DNA of 64,000 nucleotides from Bacteroidetes bacterium 41-46 (lineage in GTDB: Bacteria; Bacteroidota; Bacteroidia; Bacteroidales; UBA932), in contig MKTA01000024.1 in the NCBI GenBank assembly GCA_001897515.1, positions 157,819 to 221,818 on the forward strand. Direction: 5' to 3'. Below are positions 53,794 through 62,686 of the stretch, piece by piece. The notes under the pieces are model-generated. The model was not told where the DNA came from. It saw only the letters and a list, made by a program, of their open reading frames with translations, and made no database searches. How positions within the stretch are numbered: the first letter of the stretch is position 1; the number at the start of each line of letters is the position of its first letter. The translations under genes were made by a program, and so were the position numbers.

Positions 53794-54057
53794 ATGAGAA
53801 CTGTTATAAAAGTTGAGAGAACAAACTGTTGTGTATTCAACAACTCACTAAACAGAGATATTGCTTCACTGGGAGGTGTTTACGGAGTTAATATTGACAA
53901 TTACAGGAATGAAGTAACTGTTGACCACACAGATGAGGTGGACTTCTCTGAGATCTTCTTAAAACTAAAAGAGAACGGTTACAACCCTCTTGACGAAGGT
54001 AAATATGGAAAAGCCGGCTACAGTAAAACAGACTACGATGGACTATTTCAGGAATAA
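53794..54057 (+). CDS. HMA-like metal-binding domain protein
   Basis: 87 residues from ATG 53794. A ferredoxin-like fold similar to heavy-metal-associated domains: VIKVERTNCCVFNNSLNRDIASLGGVYGVNIDNYRN. The usual GMxCxxC is replaced by TNCC, so metal binding is not certain. Its end overlaps the methyltransferase. Confidence 0.6.
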   Translation: MRTVIKVERTNCCVFNNSLNRDIASLGGVYGVNIDNYRNEVTVDHTDEVDFSEIFLKLKENGYNPLDEGKYGKAGYSKTDYDGLFQE

Positions 54058-54643
54058 GGCAGAGGAGTGGGACTCCCCTGCAAAAATTGAGATGGCTGAG
54101 AAGTTTGTAAATGAACTTCTCAAAATTCACACACCATCCTCAGACAAAAAGGTACTTGACTTTGGCACAGGTACCGGTCTGGTAGGTATGAAGCTCTCCG
54201 GCAAAGTAAGGGAAGTGGTATATCTTGACAGTTCTGAATCTATGCTGGAGATTCTCAAAAAAAAGCTGGATGCAAACAAGGATTGGGGAAGAACAATAAT
54301 TCATGGAGATATAACATCCTACAACCAGAGAGACATTGACCTGGTTACAACACTTATGGCTTTACATCATATAGAGAATATTGATGAAACCATAAATTAT
54401 ATATCAGACAACATTCTGAAACCTTCAGGTGTTTTGGTTATAGGGGATCTGACAGAGGAGGATGGCAGTTTCCACAACGGGGATGCTGTTCCACATAAAG
54501 GATTTAAAATTGAAGAGCTGAAAGCAAAACTTGAGAAAACCGGTTTTGAATTAATTACCAGTTATGTATATAACACAATGGTAAAAGGGGATAAAAAATA
54601 TGACCAGTTTATTATGGTTGCCGTTAAAAGTGATAAAAAGTAG
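54038..54643 (+). CDS. Class I SAM-dependent methyltransferase
   Basis: 202 residues from ATG 54038 (ATG 54005 gives 213). Motif I is VLDFGTGTGLVGMKLSG; YLDSSESMLEILKKKL, DLVTTLMALHHIEN and VLVIGDLTEEDGSF follow the UbiE-like pattern. The cysteines of ArsM are absent, so it is not an obvious arsenite methyltransferase. It overlaps the HMA-like gene and precedes a thioredoxin. Confidence 0.85.
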   Translation: MDYFRNKAEEWDSPAKIEMAEKFVNELLKIHTPSSDKKVLDFGTGTGLVGMKLSGKVREVVYLDSSESMLEILKKKLDANKDWGRTIIHGDITSYNQRDIDLVTTLMALHHIENIDETINYISDNILKPSGVLVIGDLTEEDGSFHNGDAVPHKGFKIEELKAKLEKTGFELITSYVYNTMVKGDKKYDQFIMVAVKSDKK

Positions 54644-54680
54644 AAATTATATATAAGACAATTAATTAAAAAGAGACGAA

Positions 54681-55046
54681 ATGAAACCAATACATTTAAC
54701 AAAAGAGCAATTTCTGAGTAAAGTTGCAAACTACGAGACAAATCCGACAGAGTGGAAATATCTTGGAGACAAACCATGTATAATAGACTTCTATGCAGAC
54801 TGGTGCGGACCATGCAAAATGGTTGCTCCTATACTTGACGAACTTGCTAAAGAGTACGCAGATAAAATTTACATCTACAAAGTAGATACAGAGGCAGAGC
54901 AAGAGCTTGCCGGAGCATTCGGTATCAGAAGCATCCCTACTCTGCTGTTCTGTCCAATGAACGAAACCCCTCAAATGGCACAGGGAGCACTTCCAAAAGC
55001 GAGCTTCAAAGATGCAATTGACAAAGTACTTCTTGGAGCTAAATAG
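54681..55046 (+). CDS. trxA: Thioredoxin
   Basis: 121 residues. Active site FYADWCGPCKMVAPIL, cis-proline in RSIPTLLFC, with an N-terminal extension of about 20 residues before the core. It may serve the peroxiredoxins or ArsC, but is not in their operon. A strong terminator follows. Confidence 0.95.
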   Translation: MKPIHLTKEQFLSKVANYETNPTEWKYLGDKPCIIDFYADWCGPCKMVAPILDELAKEYADKIYIYKVDTEAEQELAGAFGIRSIPTLLFCPMNETPQMAQGALPKASFKDAIDKVLLGAK

Positions 55047-55058
55047 AGATTAAACTCT

Positions 55059-55092
55059 AGCGGGCGGCCATCTGGCCGCCCGCTCTTTTTTT
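55059..55092 (+). terminator. Strong terminator after trxA
   Basis: AGCGGGCGGCCA and TGGCCGCCCGCT form a 12-pair GC-rich stem with a 2-base nominal loop, then CTTTTTTTTT. High confidence intrinsic terminator. Confidence 0.95.
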
Positions 55093-55109
55093 ATCACAAT
55101 TCATTATGA

Positions 55110-55697
55110 TTATTGTTCAAGAGAGACGTGGCCCTGCCTTAAAATATACCTCTCTCCGCTCTCCGGACAGCGGGCGTGACCTGTAGTATCAAATTGCAGG
55201 CGATGACCCATCCGGCTCATCCATCCAATCTGAATACCCGGGTTCCCGACAATCAGAGCAAATGGTTTTATGCTCTTTGTAACAACAGCACCCGCTCCAA
55301 TAAAAGCATACTCACCAATATCATGACCACAAACTATTGTCGCATTAGCCCCGATAGTAGCCCCTCTTCCTACCTTTGTCCGTGAGTAGGCATGTTTTCT
55401 GTTAACAGCACTTCTGGGGTTCATTACATTAGTGAAAACGCAGGATGGCCCCAGAAAGACCTCGTCTTCACAGGTAACACCCGTGTATACAGAAACATTG
55501 TTCTGAATCTTAACCCCATTGCCTAAAACAACTCCGGGTGAGATGACAACATTCTGACCAAGGTTGCAGTTTTCACCTATTTTGCACCCCTCCATTATAT
55601 GCGAAAAGTGCCAAATTTTTGTTCCGGCGCCTATCTCACAACCCTCATCTATGACGCTGGTTTCATGAGCAAAGTAGTTTTGTTCTGTCGTTTCCAT
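55110..55697 (-). CDS. Hexapeptide-repeat N-acetyltransferase (WlbB/WbpD-like)
   Basis: 195 residues. Left-handed beta-helix repeats ([LIV]GxGxx) from about 20 to 160 with IWHFSHIMEGCKIGENCNLG and a catalytic histidine region, and the C-terminal GNPGIQIGWMSRMG motif. This matches the UDP-2-acetamido-3-amino-uronate N-acetyltransferase family used for O-antigen sugars, but no other sugar genes are near. Confidence 0.88.
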   Translation of the reverse strand: METTEQNYFAHETSVIDEGCEIGAGTKIWHFSHIMEGCKIGENCNLGQNVVISPGVVLGNGVKIQNNVSVYTGVTCEDEVFLGPSCVFTNVMNPRSAVNRKHAYSRTKVGRGATIGANATIVCGHDIGEYAFIGAGAVVTKSIKPFALIVGNPGIQIGWMSRMGHRLQFDTTGHARCPESGERYILRQGHVSLEQ

Positions 55698-55786
55698 AGA
55701 ACAAATTTATATAAAATTCAGAGGTATGCACAAAAAACAGCCCCTTTTGGAGCTGTTTTAAATTGTTTCTATATAAGTTAACCAAT

Positions 55787-56863
55787 CTACTCAACTACGA
55801 CCTCTGTTACAGGATTTATACCGCGTCCTCCTAAGTAGGACGGCACTACTGTACCTTTCACCCATACCCGCTTCCCGACATTTCCCGGAAAAGCAACAAG
55901 TGAGAACTGGTCCTGAATCTTACCTGAAGGCAGATTTACCCCAAAGCATTTTACTCTCAGCCGCTCAGAGGGGTCAGCGGCAATAGCCATATGGCTGGCC
56001 TTTACGAATGGAGGGGTAAACCTAATGGTATCAGACGAAATATCACCCCCAACAATATAGCCTTTGACCCAAATCTTCATCCCTTCAAATTCGCTAAGAC
56101 GCTCAGTATGTATTGCCTTAGACTGAACTGAGCCGTCGTTACCATCAATTACAACGGTATCCTTCTTCCACATTGAAGTAGTATCAACAGTTATTTTCCC
56201 GCTTAAAGCTCCCGAATCTCCCGGAGCAAGTCCTATTGCAACTTCAAGCATCTCTTTAGCAATCAATGTTTTAGAGAACAGCGGAATATGGGCAGAAGAT
56301 TCAGAAAGAGGTTTAAGTCTTGCATAAAATCTACCCGGTTTCAGATAGAGATAGCGACTCTCGGAATATGCATAAATAGCAGCCCCCAGTCCTGGATAGT
56401 CCGATGCTCCGTTTCCGCTGTATATCTCAGGCTGATATTGCGAGTACTTTGCTGTAAATTCAGGGGAGAAAACCAGTTTAATCCCGCTGTTTATCTGACT
56501 TAAGATTAGTTCAAGGGGTGTTACCCCTCCCGATGAAAGCGTTATTTCCCGGAAATCGCCCCAACTCGGGGAGTCAAAAGCCGGTGCGGTATGCCGGCTA
56601 GAAAACAGTTCAACAAAATAGACACCAGGTTCAACTTTCAGCTCTCCGGGCTTCGCTCCGTATAGCCCCTGATAAATGGTATCGCTTTCTGACCATATTA
56701 TAAGGTTCAAAGAGTTTGTATCCGGCAGCTCTGCAGCGGATAATTTTGTCACTACACTCTCATTAGAGATGGTCAGCAGAAGGGTGGCACTCCCCTCGTC
56801 CAGAATTGTTAAGCCTTTGCAGCTTACAGCCAGAATGGCAACCAAAATAATCACTTTCTTCAT
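55787..56863 (-). CDS. Surface lipoprotein with DUF4493-like and OB-fold domains
   Basis: 358 residues from ATG 56863. Lipobox LAVSCKG (cysteine about 15). The first half resembles the Bacteroidales DUF4493 family (ATLLLTISNESVVTK, PGVYFVELFSSRHTAPAFDSP); the second half has two OB-fold-like repeats: VWVKGTVVPSYLGGRG and IWVKGYIVGGDISSDT, as in DUF6359. Function unknown; likely on the cell surface. Confidence 0.75.
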   Translation of the reverse strand: MKKVIILVAILAVSCKGLTILDEGSATLLLTISNESVVTKLSAAELPDTNSLNLIIWSESDTIYQGLYGAKPGELKVEPGVYFVELFSSRHTAPAFDSPSWGDFREITLSSGGVTPLELILSQINSGIKLVFSPEFTAKYSQYQPEIYSGNGASDYPGLGAAIYAYSESRYLYLKPGRFYARLKPLSESSAHIPLFSKTLIAKEMLEVAIGLAPGDSGALSGKITVDTTSMWKKDTVVIDGNDGSVQSKAIHTERLSEFEGMKIWVKGYIVGGDISSDTIRFTPPFVKASHMAIAADPSERLRVKCFGVNLPSGKIQDQFSLVAFPGNVGKRVWVKGTVVPSYLGGRGINPVTEVVVE

Positions 56864-57014
56864 ATCTCTCTCTATTTTAATTGGTTTATACAAGCACAAA
56901 AATATAACACTCCTCAAGCAAAAAAGGTCGTTTTAGTATAAACTTTGAAAAATTTCCAATTTTAAAATTACGATTTCAAATTTTAACTAAATTTGGACAA
57001 ATTAAAACTTAACT

Positions 57015-60000
57015 ATGTATAGAATCACTGAGCATCCTATCCTTCCCATCCCTGCGGAAGATAGAGTAGAGTTCACCTTTGAGGGTCAGAAGATCACCGG
57101 TCAGAGAGGTTTTACAATTGCAGCTGCGCTGCACCAGGCCGGGAAAGTTGTTCACAAACACAGTCTTGAGCACAGAGAGCGCACAATGGAGTGTGGAATT
57201 GGCAAATGCGGTGCCTGCGAAATGCTGGTTGACGGAAAAGTGAGGCGCATTTGTATTACAAAGGTTGACGATGTAAAAAATGTAAACAGAATTGAGGAGT
57301 CATATCTTCCTGAAGAGACCCTTCTTGTGGAGAGCGACGGAAAAGAGGTAAAAATCAGAAAAACAACTGTAGCCATAATTGGAGCCGGCCCTGCAGGACT
57401 GGCTGTCAGAGAGGAGTTAAACAAAGCCGGGATTGAAAATCTGGTAGTTGACAACAACAGTAAGATTGGCGGGCAGTTCCTGATGCAGACTCACCAGTTC
57501 TTCTTCTTTGAGAAGGAGAAGAGATTCGGAGGGATGAGGGGATTTGATATTGCAAACACACTTGCCGGAGATGACCACAGCGGCATTCTGCTTGACTCCG
57601 TAGTTTGGGATATCCTTGAGGGGAAGAGACTTGTGATTAAAGACATTGCAAAGCAGGAGATAAGCTATTTAGATGCTGAGCATCTTGTAATAGCAACAGG
57701 AGCAGTTCCGTTTATGCCGGCATTCAAAAACGACGACCTTCCCGGAGTTTACACAGCTGCTGTAGTTCAGCGGATGATGAACCAGGAGCTGACGCTGCTG
57801 GGTAAAAAGATTCTCACCGTAGGTGCAGGCAATATTGGTTATCTCACCTCCTACCAGGCTATGCAGGCGGGAGCAGAGGTTAAGGCAATTATTGAGGCAA
57901 TGCCTCGCGAAGGGGGCTTCCCTGTTCAGGCAAACAGGGTCAGAAGGTTAGGTATTCCAATAATGACTTCCCATATTCTGCTTGAAGCCATCCCAAACAA
58001 GGAGCGGACCGGTGTTACAGGAGCCATTATAGCGGAGTGCGAGAACTTTAAACCAATACCCGGTACAGAAAAGATTATTGAGGGGATAGACTGCATAAAT
58101 ATTTGCACAGGTCTAATTCCGGATAATCAGCTCTTCAGAAAGGGCGTTGAGATATATGGCAGACATTGTCACGGAGTGGGCGATGCAGTGAGGATTGGAG
58201 AGGGTACATCGGCAGTGCTCCGCGGAAAGCAGTGCGCTTACGAAATACAGCAGGATCTTGGATTCAGGTTTAACTACAACGACTATCTTGCCGTATCAAA
58301 AGAGTATATTGATTCTCAGCAGCACCCGGTAAGGGTAATTGAGGAGCCCTTCAAACCTGCTCCTGAGCGCATGAAGGAAAAGGGATTTGTTCAGATTGAC
58401 TGCCTCTACGGGTTTGCATGTAACCCCTGCTCTTTTGCCTGTGAATACGGAGCAATTACAAAATCATCAACATCTACTGTTCCAAGAATAGACTTTGACA
58501 AATGTGTGGGATGTATGCGCTGTGTTTACCAGTGTCCCGGTCTTGCCATATTTGGATATCAGTTCAACAAGAACTGGGTTTTTCTCCCTATTGAATACCA
58601 CGCTGAAGAGGGAGCTGAGGTCTTTCTTGTGGATAACAACGGCAAAAAAGTTGGAGAGGGCGTAATAGAGAAGATTCTGAAAAAGGAGAACAAAACCAAT
58701 ATTGCAAGAGTAAAGGCAAAGGGACTTGAGGGAGAGGCTCTGCTTGCTGTAAGAGGTTTTATTATTAAGGAGAAGTATCCTCAGCCTGTCAGTATCAAGC
58801 CGCTTGAAGGAGAGCATGATGCCAAGACATACATCTGCCACTGTGAAGACGTTACGGTTGAAAAGATGCTTGCTGCCATAGGTGAGAGAAAGGTTATCTC
58901 GTCAGACGAACTTAAACATATAACCCGGATTGGGATGGGGCCATGCAGGGGGAACAGATGCGTACCTCGTGCAAGGATGTACCTTAAACCTTACGGAATT
59001 GAGGTTATAGGCGAACCAACACCAAGAGGGCCAATGTCAAACCTTGTGACCTTAGGAGATATGAATCCTGTGGGCAAGAGAGAGAATATCATTCTTCCAA
59101 AGGGGAGCAAATGGGTAGAGAAGGTACCCGCAATTATTGCTGGGGGAGGTATCGCAGGAAGTTCACTCTTCAGGTATATGGCAGAGGCGGGAATGAAGCC
59201 ATATCTGATTAACGACGGGCTGGGCAGCTCCTGGAGAAACATTGCCGGAGGAAGGCCAGCATTCTCACTCCCGGCTCTGGCAGATATAGCTAAACACAAT
59301 CTTGAGATATTCAGAGAGCTGGACAAGAAGCACTCAATTGACTTTAAACTTATACGATATGTAAGCTTTGCCCACGACCAGGCAACTTACGACTCGCTTG
59401 ATATGTCACGAGGCTGGAGCGATGCAAGGATGGTTGAGAAAAGGGATTTCCGCAAAGAGATCTCGCCCTATTTCAATCAAAATCTTGACATTTACAGCCA
59501 CGCACTAATAACTAACGATTGCTGGCAGGCAAATCCGGGACTAACGATGGATCTTGTAAGAGAGCTGGGCAGAAAGAGCGGAGGAAAAGTGCTTGAAAAC
59601 ACCAAGCTAATTGATGTTCAAAAAGATGGAAATGAGTACAGGGTTATTGTTCTGACTCCAAACAAAGAGTATGCAGAGTACCGGACAGAGCTGTTTATAA
59701 ACGCACTTGGTGCTGAGGCCGACAAATTTGCCAGAAAACTTGGTATAGAGACAGGACTTTTCCCTGTTAAGCATCAGGCGTTTATCACAAAGAGGCTTCC
59801 AATGCTCGGAAAGGATGGAGTTAATCTGGATATGCTTATTGACAGACGTAAATACAGGGGATTTTCAGCAGTTTACGGTCAGCAGCTGGCCGAGACAGGG
59901 CAGATTATCGGCTGTGCATCTCCCGCTATTGACGCCACCGAGACCGACAAAAACCTCAAGATTAACAGCAGGGAGTTTATTGAGATTGTGACAGAAATTT

Positions 60001-60248
60001 TCACAAACTGGATACCTCAGCTAAGCGGTGTTGGATTCCAGGCAGTCTGGAGCGGATATTACATAGAGCCAAGATATATAGTTGATCCGGAACTTGGTCT
60101 CTTCACAGGCATGAGGGGACACGGGTTTATGTTGTCACAATATATTGCAAAACTGTATGTTGACTACCTACAAGGCAGAGATGTTCCGGACTATTTCAAC
60201 GATCTGAAGCTAACCGGAAAGGGTCTGAGCGAACAGGCCTTCAAGTAG
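57015..60248 (+). CDS. Giant fused FAD/Fe-S oxidoreductase (HcnABC / opine-oxidase-like)
   Basis: 1077 residues. Order: [2Fe-2S] domain (C60, C65, C68, C80: MECGIGKCGACEM), a pyridine-nucleotide-disulphide FAD domain (VAIIGAGPAGLAVREE; second dinucleotide fold ILTVGAGNIGYL), two ferredoxin-type [4Fe-4S] clusters near residues 470-510 (CNPCSFACEYG, CVGCMRCVYQCPG), a BFD-like [2Fe-2S] domain (CHCEDVTVEKML with GPCRGNRC), then a DAO-type FAD domain (PAIIAGGGIAGSSLFRYM). It resembles the three separate subunits of hydrogen cyanide synthase, opine oxidase or D-hydroxyproline dehydrogenase fused in one chain. Substrate unknown, likely an amine or amino acid. Confidence 0.85.
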   Translation: MYRITEHPILPIPAEDRVEFTFEGQKITGQRGFTIAAALHQAGKVVHKHSLEHRERTMECGIGKCGACEMLVDGKVRRICITKVDDVKNVNRIEESYLPEETLLVESDGKEVKIRKTTVAIIGAGPAGLAVREELNKAGIENLVVDNNSKIGGQFLMQTHQFFFFEKEKRFGGMRGFDIANTLAGDDHSGILLDSVVWDILEGKRLVIKDIAKQEISYLDAEHLVIATGAVPFMPAFKNDDLPGVYTAAVVQRMMNQELTLLGKKILTVGAGNIGYLTSYQAMQAGAEVKAIIEAMPREGGFPVQANRVRRLGIPIMTSHILLEAIPNKERTGVTGAIIAECENFKPIPGTEKIIEGIDCINICTGLIPDNQLFRKGVEIYGRHCHGVGDAVRIGEGTSAVLRGKQCAYEIQQDLGFRFNYNDYLAVSKEYIDSQQHPVRVIEEPFKPAPERMKEKGFVQIDCLYGFACNPCSFACEYGAITKSSTSTVPRIDFDKCVGCMRCVYQCPGLAIFGYQFNKNWVFLPIEYHAEEGAEVFLVDNNGKKVGEGVIEKILKKENKTNIARVKAKGLEGEALLAVRGFIIKEKYPQPVSIKPLEGEHDAKTYICHCEDVTVEKMLAAIGERKVISSDELKHITRIGMGPCRGNRCVPRARMYLKPYGIEVIGEPTPRGPMSNLVTLGDMNPVGKRENIILPKGSKWVEKVPAIIAGGGIAGSSLFRYMAEAGMKPYLINDGLGSSWRNIAGGRPAFSLPALADIAKHNLEIFRELDKKHSIDFKLIRYVSFAHDQATYDSLDMSRGWSDARMVEKRDFRKEISPYFNQNLDIYSHALITNDCWQANPGLTMDLVRELGRKSGGKVLENTKLIDVQKDGNEYRVIVLTPNKEYAEYRTELFINALGAEADKFARKLGIETGLFPVKHQAFITKRLPMLGKDGVNLDMLIDRRKYRGFSAVYGQQLAETGQIIGCASPAIDATETDKNLKINSREFIEIVTEIFTNWIPQLSGVGFQAVWSGYYIEPRYIVDPELGLFTGMRGHGFMLSQYIAKLYVDYLQGRDVPDYFNDLKLTGKGLSEQAFK

Positions 60249-60264
60249 CATTACCTTATATCTG

Positions 60265-60316
60265 ATACAAAACACACAAAACCTTGTATATTACAGCGGT
60301 CTTGTGTGTTTTGTAT
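60265..60316 (+). terminator. Terminator-like inverted repeat after the oxidoreductase
   Basis: ATACAAAACACACAA (60265-60279) pairs perfectly with TTGTGTGTTTTGTAT (60302-60316), 15 pairs, 22-base loop. AT-rich with only a short T-run after it; it may end the oxidoreductase transcript before the receptor gene. Confidence 0.6.
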
Positions 60317-60375
60317 TTGTATAATTCTTATCTTTAGCGTGATGTTCCCGGTTTTTGTACCAACACCAGGTCAAT

Positions 60376-60930
60376 ATGAGGCGGAATTTCATCATGCTTG
60401 CTCTTCTCCTTATCTCCTACTCCCTCCTGAAAGCCCAGGAGAGGGACACTCTCGGAGCGGAGGAAATTCTCAGAATGTCCTTTGCCGACCTTATGAATAC
60501 CAAAGTTGTAAGCGCCTCAAAAGTAAGTCAGCAGATAAAAGATGTTTCAGCTACAGTACAGGTAATTACCGCCGAACAGATCAAAGAGAGGGGTTACTTC
60601 ACCCTTGAGGAGGCACTTGGAGATCTTCCTGGATTCCAGTTTAGAAATATGCTTGGCTTCAATAGTTACATATTTATGAGGGGAGCTCCGAGTCAGAATA
60701 ATCTCATTATACTAATGGTTGACGGAGTTCAGATAAATGAGCTCAACTCCGGAGGCTTCTATGCAGGGGGGCAGTTCAACATGTCAAATATTGAGATGAT
60801 TGAGGTTGTTTACGGCCCTGCATCAACACTATACGGGACTAATGCAGTATCAGGAATAATAAATATTATAACTAAAAAATCCAGGTGGGGTAAAACTATA
60901 ATCGCAAAAACGAATTGTACTCGTTTCTGA
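60376..60930 (+). pseudogene. TonB-dependent receptor, truncated in the plug domain
   Basis: Starts ATG 60376 with a signal peptide (MRRNFIMLALLLISYSLLKAQ). The plug domain is clear: SASKVSQQIKDVSATVQVITAEQI, YFTLEEALGDLPGFQFRN, MVDGVQINELNSGGF, EMIEVVYGPASTLYGTNAVSGIINIITKKS. Then similarity stops (about 60886) and a short unrelated tail reaches a stop at 60930. The 500-700 residue beta-barrel is missing. The break coincides with the change to phage-like sequence. Confidence 0.85.
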
Positions 60931-60985
60931 AACCAAATGTACAAAAAAATTGATGCCCTTTCGAAAAGAGTACCGATATTTGAAG
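60911..60985 (+). repeat. Spaced GTAC-containing repeats near the element end
   Basis: GTACTCGTTTCTGAA (from 60917), GTACAAAAAAATTGA (from 60939) and GTACCGATATTTGAA (from 60970) are loosely similar, spaced 22 and 31 bases, about two and three helical turns. This is where transposase binding sites would be expected, but the match is weak. Confidence 0.3.
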
Positions 60986-61041
60986 TGCAGAATTATCAAA
61001 GCCATGTTTCATTAAGAACGAAGCCTATGAGAATGAGGTAA
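60937..61041 (+). CDS. Possible 34-residue ORF
   Basis: ATG at 60937, stop at 61039-61041, followed 4 bases later by a good plus-strand terminator. The peptide (MYKKIDALSKRVPIFEVQNY...) is not recognised. Coding status is uncertain. Confidence 0.2.
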   Translation: MYKKIDALSKRVPIFEVQNYQSHVSLRTKPMRMR

Positions 61042-61045
61042 GTTT

Positions 61046-61075
61046 AGCCCGGCATACAGCGTGTCGGGCTTTTTC
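61046..61075 (+). terminator. Terminator near the element end
   Basis: AGCCCGGCA (61046-61054) pairs with TGTCGGGCT (61062-61070) with one G-U, then TTTTT. It points to the plus strand, toward the convergent phage gene. Confidence 0.75.
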
Positions 61076-61079
61076 GTGC

Positions 61080-61568
61080 CTATATCTTTGGATCATACGA
61101 TGCATACTCTTCAACCTGCGGAACTCTCCGAATATGCCCCTTTTCAATATTGGTTAAACACCGTTTAAGCGTTCTTAAAAGGGCGGGGATTATGTCCTGC
61201 TCGTAGAATTGCGAGTAAGTCTTAAAGTAGTTGACGCGTATTACCTCCATCTCGCATATATCACCGGCATCAAGCCTTTTATTTGCCCAGAACCACGTAG
61301 CGCCTGTTACGGGATCACCCGAAAGGTATGAATGTTTAATGGCGCTGGGGCCCCTCCTATGTGGCAATAGCGAGGGATGAAACACCAAAATGCCGTGTTT
61401 GAACGACTCTATTTCGTCTGCCGGTAATTTCTCCCGTAGGAGCGGGGCGATGCCAATATCAGGCGCAAAGTGCGTCCCGTCGGTTATTTCGTGGCCCATC
61501 TCAATAATAAGCTCTCTTGAGCGTATAACGGCGGGTTTGGCGCCGTCTCCGTAAAGTTTTATAATCAT
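61080..61568 (-). CDS. Formyltransferase-fold protein (stand-alone)
   Basis: 162 residues, only the formyltransferase core (Fmt and GART enzymes are longer). The hallmark is HPSLLPHRRGPSAI (residues 64-77) and LDAGDI with the catalytic Asp100. The catalytic asparagine two residues before the histidine is replaced by Val62 (LVFHPS), which is unusual. Donor would be 10-formyl-THF or related. Its start overlaps the ABC-GNAT gene by 4 bases. It could formylate the product of that protein; this is inference. Confidence 0.8.
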   Translation of the reverse strand: MIIKLYGDGAKPAVIRSRELIIEMGHEITDGTHFAPDIGIAPLLREKLPADEIESFKHGILVFHPSLLPHRRGPSAIKHSYLSGDPVTGATWFWANKRLDAGDICEMEVIRVNYFKTYSQFYEQDIIPALLRTLKRCLTNIEKGHIRRVPQVEEYASYDPKI

Positions 61569-62686
61569 ATCGTTCCTGTGTATTTAAAGCCCTGTACGGC
61601 CCTAAAATGGCCGCCGTAACCCGTACCGGTGCTTATTGTGTTACTATTACCGTGTGAGCGCTTTAAGCTTGCGGCAGAGCGCGACTTGTTGCCGCCATAT
61701 AGACTGGCCGAGACTTGTATCCACTTTGGACTATGCCTTAAGTATGAGCATAGTTGCGGGTGGCTCGTATGAAAAAATGTCGGGTATTTGTGGCCTTTCC
61801 GCCCGTACCCCTCAGCATAATATTGGCAAACGGCGTTAAGAAACGCGGTGCCGACACCTGCCCCCTGCCACTCCGGCATAACTACAAGCCTGGTTGCCCT
61901 GTACGCAGAGGCGGTAAACATTGGCGTAACCGCCACGTGTGCAACCGGCTGGCCATCGACTATCCCCACAAAGTATTCGGCCGCAACCGGGTGCGGAAGG
62001 TTTAAATAGTAATGCTTTTTAAAAAACTTCCAGTTGCTACCAGAGACTTTGTAAATGTCAAGTTTGATTGAAGGGCGCCGGGGACATCCACGGTAAAACC
62101 GTGCCTCGGCAGTGTCGTACACCCAATCTGGCTGCAGCCACTCAATAATATCATAATGGCAGCTCAAAAGTACCGCCTTACCGCCGGACTTACGCCACGA
62201 CTTGGCAAAGGCCGCTGCGCCAACTTTGGCTATCTGCCTGTCAACAACGCTTGTAAATTCATCTACAATAACGTAGTCTGGGCGCTCGCAAATTAGCCTG
62301 GCTAAACCCGCCCTGAAGCGCTCCCCGTTGGAAAGTACCCGGAACGGCCTTAACCATGCCGGGACATCTCCCAGGCCTACTGAGGAAAGGGCGGACGTTA
62401 CCTCGTTAAATTGCCCGCCAGGCGCAATTTCTTCAATAATGGGCCCGTCTCCCCAGGCAGCCGAAAGGTTGTAAATATCTGTTCCGGGAAATATTCGCGA
62501 GCCAATAGAACTTTTACCGGATCCGGAGGGGCCCACTACTAGACCAACGCTCCAGTCTAACTCCTCAACCGGTAAATCTGCCGAAAGTGACCAGTCGCAC
62601 CCGCGCTCCGCGTTAAATAAGCTTTTTACTCTGTTTGCCCTGTAGCTATTAAAGTCGCTACAGCGGTGATTAATTTCAATTTTCAT
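61565..62686 (-). CDS. ABC-ATPase fused to GNAT acetyltransferase (COG2401-like)
   Basis: 373 residues. ABC domain: Walker A VGPSGSGKSS (51-60), signature LSNGERFRAG (118-127), Walker B YVIVDEF (138-144), H-loop LLSCHYD (H177). GNAT domain from about 210: acetyl-CoA loop RLVVMPEWQGAGVGTAF (266-282). COG2401 names this pairing in archaea; here it is in a putative phage. The ABC core has no membrane partner and no UvrA-type insert. Overlaps the genes on both sides by 4 bases. Confidence 0.85.
   Translation of the reverse strand: MKIEINHRCSDFNSYRANRVKSLFNAERGCDWSLSADLPVEELDWSVGLVVGPSGSGKSSIGSRIFPGTDIYNLSAAWGDGPIIEEIAPGGQFNEVTSALSSVGLGDVPAWLRPFRVLSNGERFRAGLARLICERPDYVIVDEFTSVVDRQIAKVGAAAFAKSWRKSGGKAVLLSCHYDIIEWLQPDWVYDTAEARFYRGCPRRPSIKLDIYKVSGSNWKFFKKHYYLNLPHPVAAEYFVGIVDGQPVAHVAVTPMFTASAYRATRLVVMPEWQGAGVGTAFLNAVCQYYAEGYGRKGHKYPTFFHTSHPQLCSYLRHSPKWIQVSASLYGGNKSRSAASLKRSHGNSNTISTGTGYGGHFRAVQGFKYTGTI

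Noticed and set aside
54038..54643. Arsenite methyltransferase ArsM
   Set aside because: The conserved As-binding cysteines are not present in the methyltransferase; it is a generic UbiE-like protein.
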